A stretch of 20,121 nucleotides of DNA from CAWUIO01 sp963922455 (GTDB lineage Bacteria; Bacteroidota; Bacteroidia; Cytophagales; Microscillaceae): the NCBI GenBank assembly GCA_963922455.1, contig CAWUIO010000116.1, positions 1-20,121 of the forward strand, written 5' to 3'. This document shows positions 15,675-20,121 of this stretch, piece after piece. The first letter of the stretch is position 1, and the number at the start of each line of letters is the position of its first letter. Position numbers and translations under genes: made by a program. Under the pieces are notes generated by a model, which did not search any database, was not told the origin of the DNA, and saw only the letters and a list, made by a program, of their open reading frames with translations.

Positions 15675-15835
15675 GCAGATATCTGCTAGTCGCAATTTTG
15701 ATAACCCGTTCTTCTTTTGCCGTTTCCAGGATACTATACTGATCCCAGATCGCCCAGGGCTTCAAATTTTCCCTAATTCCCCCCCGTACAATTCACCTTT
15801 TATTTTTTTCAATTCACCTGGATTCTCCCGGCAAA

Positions 15836-15844
15836 GGGGGGGGG
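15836..15844 (+). promoter_or_regulatory. Nine-G homopolymer upstream of the dehalogenase gene
   Basis: Nine consecutive G lie 53 nt before the chosen ATG at 15898, or 23 nt before an alternative ATG at 15868. A tract of this length is prone to slipped-strand length change and could alter promoter spacing or the leader. It could also be an assembly artefact. Confidence 0.4.
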
Positions 15845-15897
15845 CACCCTATTTTAGAAGCCGTAGTATGAAATTAACCTCTATAATTATCGAGATC

Positions 15898-17580
15898 ATG
15901 AAAGTGAAAATGTTCCCCTTAGTTGTTATTGCCATCACCTTTCTGGTGGCCGCTTGTCAGGAGGATGAGGTTTCTTCTGAGCTACCTCCCGAAGCAAGCA
16001 TAGATACCCTCATCACGATGGATGGGGTTCAATTTGTGAGAACCCCGGATACACAGTTCGAAAACCTGCCTGATTGGCCTTATCCCTATCAATATGTAGA
16101 GATTGATGGCCTGAGACAGGCCTATGCCGAAGCGGGGCCCAGGGATGGGGAAGTGATCCTTCTCCTACACGGTGAGCCCAGTTGGTCTTATCTCTATCGC
16201 AAAATGATGCCGGTACTGGCCGAGGCCGGCTATCGGGTGATTGCCATGGATCACCTGGGCTTCGGGCGTTCGGATAAGCCTTTAGATATAGACGATTATA
16301 CTTACTTAGGGCATTATGATCGGATAGAGCGCTTCATTGAGCGATTAAATCTGCGAGATATTCATTTCTTTGGCCAGGACTGGGGCGCCGTCATTGGGCT
16401 TAGAGTCGTGGGCCTGCATCCGGACTGGTTCAAAACCGTCACGATTGGCAATGGCTACCTCCCCAATGTACCGGCCGGACAGCAAATTTATCCCCCGGTC
16501 GAGAATCCCGAAGTAATGGAGGATATTCCCAGTATTTTCACTCAATATACGCCTCAGCAGGTCCCTTTCTATGATAATTGCGTAAGGCTTATTGAGGTCT
16601 TTGACTTTCCCGAGTGGATGGTCTATACCATGAAATCCAGCAATTTTAGGGCCTCCGAAGTCCTGGAAGGCTGGACCTGGTTTGAGCTCCCTCCGGAAGT
16701 GAAAGCGGTCTATGATGCCCCTTTTCCCAATCGGACCTATATGGCCGGGGCAAGGAAATTTCCTTCCATCCTGAACGAAGTACCGGGACTTACCCAGGAG
16801 GCCTGGATTGGACTGGCCAGCTTCCAAAAACCTTTCTTAACCATTTGGGGGGCCAATGATCCTTTGGATCTGGGGGAATGTCCGCTCCAGCAGGCCCTGA
16901 TTGATAATATTCCCGGGGCCGCTGGACTGCCCCATCATCGATATCCGGAGGCGAGTCATTATCTGCAGGAAGATCAGGGAGCAGATATTGCCCGTCGTAT
17001 GCTTGAACTTTTCGAACTGGACCAGCAGGCCGGGGCCCGTCTGGGCTTCGAAATTCGCAATGCCATTTCCGCCGATGAAATCATCGTCTGGCGTGCGATC
17101 GATATAACCGAAGAAGCATTTAATGCCCTCGAGCTACCGGAGGGATGGGATAAAAACCAAGTCCGCGAACTAAATTTTGACGAAGGAGTATTTAATAGAT
17201 CCCCCGGAGCAAGCATGGATGGCCCGCTTGTCAAAGAGGAATTGTTTGGCTTTGAATGGGAGCATGTGGCCACGATCCAAGAGACAGGAATAGCCCTGGA
17301 CAGTACTGGTTTGCTTACTGCCAATATCATAGACAAATACCACGAGATCACTTTTCTGGCCAACCGGACCGTTGGGTTGATCATCTCACCGGAAGGAGAA
17401 CGCTATGTGCTGACCACCCGAGCCCCCGGGCGAAGCCAGGAGGAAGCCACGATTCCGGCTACCTGGCAGAAAAAGGATACCCTGATCCAGGCGAATTGGG
17501 TGATCCAGCTTCCCCGTCCCACTACTAATATTCGGACGGATAACCAGGATTCCTATCAAGGTCCGCTTGCTGGTCAATGA
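15898..17580 (+). CDS. Lipoprotein haloalkane dehalogenase with a fused C-terminal domain
   Basis: A 560-aa lipoprotein. The start at 15898 gives a clean signal peptide with lipobox VAAC (Cys20); the same frame opens further upstream at 15652, but that stretch is non-coding. Residues ~40-375 form an alpha/beta-hydrolase of haloalkane dehalogenase subfamily I: 'FVRTPDTQFENLPDWPY', oxyanion motif HGEPSW (91-96), GFGRSDKP, nucleophile Asp161 followed by halide-binding Trp162 (GQDWGA), acid Asp321 (WGANDPL) and base His354 (ASHYLQED). The expected reaction is hydrolysis of a carbon-halogen bond to alcohol and halide. Residues ~382-560 are an extra beta-rich domain ('GFEIRNAIS…VIW-like', 'RSPGA', 'GLLTA', 'NIRTDNQDSYQGP'). 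It is homologous to the next gene and not recognised. Lipid anchoring of a dehalogenase is unusual. Confidence 0.85.
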   Translation: MKVKMFPLVVIAITFLVAACQEDEVSSELPPEASIDTLITMDGVQFVRTPDTQFENLPDWPYPYQYVEIDGLRQAYAEAGPRDGEVILLLHGEPSWSYLYRKMMPVLAEAGYRVIAMDHLGFGRSDKPLDIDDYTYLGHYDRIERFIERLNLRDIHFFGQDWGAVIGLRVVGLHPDWFKTVTIGNGYLPNVPAGQQIYPPVENPEVMEDIPSIFTQYTPQQVPFYDNCVRLIEVFDFPEWMVYTMKSSNFRASEVLEGWTWFELPPEVKAVYDAPFPNRTYMAGARKFPSILNEVPGLTQEAWIGLASFQKPFLTIWGANDPLDLGECPLQQALIDNIPGAAGLPHHRYPEASHYLQEDQGADIARRMLELFELDQQAGARLGFEIRNAISADEIIVWRAIDITEEAFNALELPEGWDKNQVRELNFDEGVFNRSPGASMDGPLVKEELFGFEWEHVATIQETGIALDSTGLLTANIIDKYHEITFLANRTVGLIISPEGERYVLTTRAPGRSQEEATIPATWQKKDTLIQANWVIQLPRPTTNIRTDNQDSYQGPLAGQ

Positions 17581-17979
17581 CAGTCTATCGGAATACGGGC
17601 GGAGGAAGGGAAAAACTCCCCAAAAGAAGCGGGGGGGCTTCCCTCTTCTTTCGGGTTCCTGGTGGGGGATGCTTGGTCGGGGAAATCTATGGTCTAACGG
17701 ACCCGGACGATGGACAGTCACGAGGTCGGGTGATCGCTTCTCGCCGGCTTGCGCGCGATCCCACGGCGGGCTCAGACAAACGCTCTCCCCCTAAGCCGCT
17801 GATATACAATGGATTGTTGCTCGGTTTCATCCCAGTATACTTTGGCCTTGGCCGCTTCGCCGGGAGGAAGCAGGTGGCGATCCAAGTAAACTTATTGAGA
17901 ACAAATTTAAAACAAATAATAACTATCTGGATGAGGTACTTCCTTGACCAGACTTCTTAAATCCAAATATTTGATCAAC
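17581..17979. other. Intergenic region between dehalogenase and partner lipoprotein
   Basis: The 399-bp gap holds a diverged repeat copy (17634-17797) preceded by a run of seven G, and an AT-rich stretch just before the next ATG at 17980. Open frames here (for example 17577-17960) have arginine-rich nonsense composition typical of the repeat and are not called. No promoter consensus match was found. Confidence 0.5.
17634..17797 (+). repeat. Dispersed repeat, copy 7 (diverged, B-like)
   Basis: It begins GGGGCTTCCC and ends CCCCCTAAGCC. The tail GGTCGGGTGATCGCTTCTCGCC, then CGGCGGGCTCAGACAAACGCTC, aligns best with copy 2 (subtype B). The GC stem and loop region is longer and degenerate, giving 164 nt. 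It starts 53 nt after the dehalogenase stop codon in sense orientation, the same relation to a gene end as copies 1, 2, 4 and 5. Confidence 0.65.
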
Positions 17980-18655
17980 ATGAAAACATATTTTAAACTT
18001 CTGAATTCGCTTTTCTTTGTCTTATTAATACTTACGGGGGGCTTGTACCGATGATGATGCTATGCGGCCCGAGAATGGAGATGAAATCATACAAGATTCT
18101 GATGAAGGAGTCGTAGGATTTGAGATTTTCCAGTTAATATCACCCGATGAAGTGATTGTCTGGGTGAATATAGACGGCATGACGGAAGCCGAATTTGATA
18201 GCCTGCAATTGCCCCAGAATTGGTCTAAAAATACGCCTCGGGAGGGGGCGGCTGATGCCGCCCGCTTTACCCGATCTCCGGGTGCCCAGGAAGATGGAGT
18301 GTTTACCGAAGTGGAGCATTTTGGTCGTATGTGGCAGCACAATGCCACCATAGTGAACTCGAGCGTTGCGCTGAATGATACCGAAGGCTTATTGACGGCA
18401 AGCAGTGTGGCCAAGTTTCACGAAGTAACTTATTTTGCGGGAAGAACCCTGGATATTTTGGTATCGCCCGCAGGGGATCAGCATATCATTGTCGCTCGGG
18501 ACCCCGTGCTTGGCGCTAACCCCCCTACGATTCCGAGTGCCTGGCAACTGACGCAAAAAGTACTCAGCGAAGATCTGATTATTTTGCTCCCCAACCCGAC
18601 CCTTAATATTCGGACGGATAATTTGGATACCTATCAAGGTCCCATTCCGGCGTAA
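17980..18655 (+). pseudogene. Partner lipoprotein of the dehalogenase C-domain, frameshifted in its lipobox
   Basis: From ATG at 17980 the frame gives a good lipoprotein signal sequence (MKTYFKLLNSLFFVLLILTG) but stops soon after a run of six G (18036-18041). With five G it would read LTGAC-TDDDAMRPENGDE, a perfect lipobox (Cys22), and continue to TAA at 18653-18655 as a 224-aa lipoprotein. Without the repair only an internal ATG at 18062 gives the C-terminal 197 aa. The mature region aligns throughout with residues ~382-560 of the preceding dehalogenase (GFEI, IS-DE-IVW, RSPGA, GLLTA, NIRTDN, YQGP). The frameshift may be real, phase-variable or a sequencing error. Function unknown. Confidence 0.75.
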
Positions 18656-18812
18656 GTACTTGAGTAGCCCTTCTCCGGGCTTGGGGTTTAGAAATTACTC
18701 GTCCTCAAGAATTGATTTATAGAAATCAGAAAGTAATTTTGTCACCGACAACTTCAGCCAGCTCGGCGGCTGGTTGTTGGTGGCGCTTTGCTCAAACCCC
18801 AACAACGTGAAA

Positions 18813-18846
18813 GCGGCTGGGGAATTGTATTTAGGCAAGCTAACGT
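18813..18846. repeat. Right direct repeat bounding the dehalogenase locus
   Basis: Contains GCGGCTGGGGAATTGT (18813-18828) and AGCTAACGT (18838-18846), the same blocks and order as 15640-15674. The pair encloses about 3.1 kb carrying the only complete plus-strand genes of the window. Confidence 0.6.
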
Positions 18847-18848
18847 CT

Positions 18849-18886
18849 ACATAAAAGCTGTACTAGCTAAACAGCGACCACTATGT
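18849..18886 (-). repeat. attC-like imperfect hairpin, site D
   Basis: ACATA (18849-18853) pairs with TATGT (18882-18886), and inside it GCTGT (18857-18861) pairs with ACAGC (18871-18875). The internal loops are unequal (3 and 6 nt). It is preceded by TAACGT and lies about 90 nt after the stop of the LRR gene, the same side as the sites after the other cassette-like genes. Confidence 0.45.
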
Positions 18887-18975
18887 CCACTGGAAACAAG
18901 ATAATAGATTGCCATGAGCTTTCCAGTCCAGCTAACTGAAGTATAGTTTTTTATCTTTAGTTATGCTCTTTTATT

Positions 18976-19611
18976 CTATTTCATAATGGAGTAAACCTTC
19001 GTTTTGGGAAGAGCTCTCCTTACTCTGTCAAGTTCTTGTTTGTCATACCTAAAAATAGGTCCCCCAATTCCCAACACTTTAAGATTAGGAGGCAAATAGT
19101 CTATTGAGAAGTAGGGAATCTTTGTGTCTGCAAGGCCTAATTCTTTTAACTTTTTTAACTCTTTTAATTCTTTTGGCAAGGTATCTATATCACAGTTCTC
19201 GACACGTAACACTTCCAGGTTTTGTAATTCTTTTATGAAAGCAGGAATTTCACTCACATCATTTCCTCGAATTGTTAAGTACCTCAAGTTTTTTAAGTTT
19301 CTAATCCAATCAGGGAATTCAAACAATGGTAAATTAAGCAGCACAAGTTTTTCTAACTGTCTCATTTTACCAATCTCCTCAGGTAATAAAAAATTAGACT
19401 CATCACTAACCAATCCTTGTATACCTAACTCCCTTAATTTCCTTAATCTCAAAAAGAGTCTGCCCTGTTTAGCAAAATCATCAGCTCTTACTAAGCCCTC
19501 TGGAATATATATCCATATTTTTTTGCAGTACAGTGAATCTTTAACGGCTTCCTCTAAGGATTTATAAGTATTAGGATTTATATAACTCTTTAAAATCTTG
19601 ATTAACCTCAT
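18976..19611 (-). CDS. Leucine-rich-repeat protein
   Basis: A 211-aa protein without signal peptide or membrane segment. After an N-terminal ~55-residue helical region, about five leucine-rich repeats of the bacterial 'LPxx' type follow (residues ~55-175): 'LRKLRELGIQGL', 'LEKLVLLNLPLFEFPDWI', 'LKNLRYLTIRGNDVSEIPAFI', 'LQNLEVLRVENCDIDTLPKEL', 'LKKLKELGLADTKI'. Such solenoids bind other proteins; the partner cannot be read from sequence. It is AT-rich, in the same orientation as the other cassette-like genes, and followed by an imperfect hairpin. Confidence 0.85.
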   Translation of the reverse strand: MRLIKILKSYINPNTYKSLEEAVKDSLYCKKIWIYIPEGLVRADDFAKQGRLFLRLRKLRELGIQGLVSDESNFLLPEEIGKMRQLEKLVLLNLPLFEFPDWIRNLKNLRYLTIRGNDVSEIPAFIKELQNLEVLRVENCDIDTLPKELKELKKLKELGLADTKIPYFSIDYLPPNLKVLGIGGPIFRYDKQELDRVRRALPKTKVYSIMK

Positions 19612-19626
19612 TTAGCTTTTTTATTG

Positions 19627-19698
19627 AGCATAACGTCCCCGGCTAAACGCAGTTGCGACCGGATGGGAGCTTTGCCGTTTTAGCCATTGTTCGATGCT
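19627..19698 (-). repeat. attC-like imperfect hairpin, site C
   Basis: Outer arms AGCATAAC (19627-19634) and GTTcgATGCT (19689-19698) pair with two extra bases on one side. Inner arms GGCTAAACG (19641-19649) and CGTTTTAGCC (19676-19685) pair with one unpaired base. Nested imperfect arms with bulged bases and an AAC/GTT core are the structural signature of integron attC sites. It lies 13 nt after the stop codon of the last gene. The loop GATGGGAGCT also resembles site A (AATGGGAGCT). Confidence 0.6.
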
Positions 19699-19711
19699 GT
19701 GCTTTTTCTTT

Positions 19712-20121
19712 TTAATATTCGTCTTCATTAAATACAAACTTTTCACTTTCTTTTTCTAATCTACCATAGCATCTAATCTTTTCTAAATTATGCTTGATAT
19801 TTATTCCAAGTGAATCTGCAATTAATAATACTTTTTCGAATTGGTCTTTTTTTAATAATGCTATTTCCTCAACCTCGAGAACTTCTCCTAAGTTTTTGAC
19901 AACTTTTCCTCCATTTAGAAGTGGGTCTTCAACAATGTATTCTCTTTTCTTTATTCCGTTTTGGTAAAAGACAAAATCGAAGGAACCATCAGGATCTCCA
20001 ACGGAACAACAGAATATATCATATTCTTTACTTAGATTTTCAATTTTCAATTTTGCTTCTTTATCAAAGTGTACCTGCAAATAAAAAAGGGACAAAAAGT
20101 TAAGCGACAAGTAAATAATTA
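19712..20121 (-). CDS. Unrecognised protein, 5' end beyond the window
   Basis: The frame is open to the right edge of the window. An internal TTG at 20110 could be read as a start, but codons upstream of it remain open (…IIYLSLNFLSLFYLQVHFDKEAK), so the true start probably lies outside. At least 132 residues are visible: an N-terminal hydrophobic stretch, 'KEYDIFCCSVGDPDGSFDFVFYQNGIKKREYIVEDP', then an acidic helical C-terminal part ('KDQFEKVLLIADSLGI…') ending NEDEY. Size and composition resemble small immunity-type or cassette proteins, but this is only an impression. It is followed at once by attC-like site C. Confidence 0.6.
   Translation of the reverse strand, partial: IIYLSLNFLSLFYLQVHFDKEAKLKIENLSKEYDIFCCSVGDPDGSFDFVFYQNGIKKREYIVEDPLLNGGKVVKNLGEVLEVEEIALLKKDQFEKVLLIADSLGINIKHNLEKIRCYGRLEKESEKFVFNEDEY

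Larger units (their letters stand above)
15378..15897. other. Divergent intergenic region with left boundary repeat and G tract
   Basis: This space separates the minus-strand membrane protein from the plus-strand dehalogenase. It holds a GC-rich stem-loop (GCCCAGC 15438-15444 with GCTGGGC 15456-15462), the left direct repeat (15640-15674), a perfect GCAGATATCTGC palindrome (15675-15686), a run of seven C near 15779 and a run of nine G (15836-15844). Open frames across it are judged to be artefacts. Confidence 0.55.
18656..18975. other. Intergenic region rich in inverted repeats
   Basis: Between the partner lipoprotein and the LRR gene (converging) lie several inverted repeats: CAGCC/GGCTG (18755-18772), GTTGTTGG/CCAACAAC (18773-18780 with 18799-18806), the right direct repeat (18813-18846), an attC-like hairpin (18849-18886) and ACTGGAAA/TTTCCAGT (18889-18896 with 18920-18927). 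No gene is seen. Confidence 0.6.

Noticed and set aside
15423..15695. 90-codon minus-strand open frame
   Set aside because: It covers the GC-rich stem-loop and the boundary repeat; no domain and Arg/Pro-rich composition.
15652..15897. Upstream extension of the dehalogenase frame
   Set aside because: Translation of this part is Phe/Pro-rich nonsense through homopolymer runs, and a clean lipoprotein signal peptide starts at 15898.
180..17797. CRISPR array or tRNA-like genes among the hairpin repeats
   Set aside because: The repeats are dispersed, ~130 bp long and kilobases apart. No regular short spacers and no tRNA cloverleaf or T-loop consensus were seen.
17577..17960. 127-codon plus-strand open frame between the dehalogenase and its partner
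   Set aside because: It coincides with the diverged repeat copy 7 and overlaps the dehalogenase stop; its composition is repeat-derived.

Overview
The window looks like a chromosomal segment of a member of the Bacteroidota, possibly a marine Saprospirales- or Cytophagales-type bacterium. The phylum is supported by lipoproteins with short Bacteroidota-style lipoboxes, a secreted Asp-box (BNR) protein paired with a LolA-like protein, a membrane-anchored LytTR regulator, a TAnnTTTG-type -7 promoter element, and weak or absent Shine-Dalgarno sequences. The order is a guess. Almost all genes lie on the minus strand. The exceptions are a 3' gene fragment at 1-81 and a two-gene plus-strand locus at about 15.9-18.65 kb.

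Layout. 1-81 is the end of a plus-strand gene. 82-659 is a convergent intergenic space holding two opposed copies of a dispersed ~130-bp repeat. 660-4524 is a two-gene operon: an exported 1024-aa Asp-box/beta-propeller protein and a LolA/LolB-like periplasmic protein. 4525-5336 holds a ~355-bp AT-rich MITE-like element with 17-bp perfect inverted termini, inserted into another repeat copy. 5337-8022 carries a lipoprotein, an intradiol-dioxygenase-like lipoprotein and a membrane LytTR regulator, with a repeat copy in the 6120-6427 gap. 8438-10718 carries a GXWXG/DUF4334 protein with an extra C-terminal helical domain, a secreted stand-alone paralogue of that domain, and a Crp/Fnr-type regulator. 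11240-13807 is a tightly coupled operon of a YfcC-type carrier and an ArgE-like M20 deacylase, bracketed by two divergent repeat copies (the second in the 13808-14280 gap).

14.1-20.1 kb is an accessory region. Four minus-strand genes (a broken coiled-coil lipoprotein, a 183-aa membrane protein, a leucine-rich-repeat protein, and an unrecognised protein cut by the window edge) are each followed by an imperfect hairpin that resembles an integron-cassette attC site. Into this region is set a plus-strand locus bounded by ~35-nt direct repeats. It encodes a lipoprotein haloalkane dehalogenase (HLD-I-like, catalytic residues present) carrying a C-terminal domain I do not recognise, followed by a lipoprotein consisting only of that domain. 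The second gene is frameshifted at a run of six G.

The most unusual features are: (1) the seven-copy dispersed repeat, which in five cases lies 53-100 nt downstream of a stop codon in sense orientation; (2) the dehalogenase fusion plus its stand-alone partner; (3) the parallel case of the GXWXG protein and its secreted partner; (4) the cassette-like organisation of the last 6 kb. No integrase, transposase, tRNA, rRNA or CRISPR array was seen.
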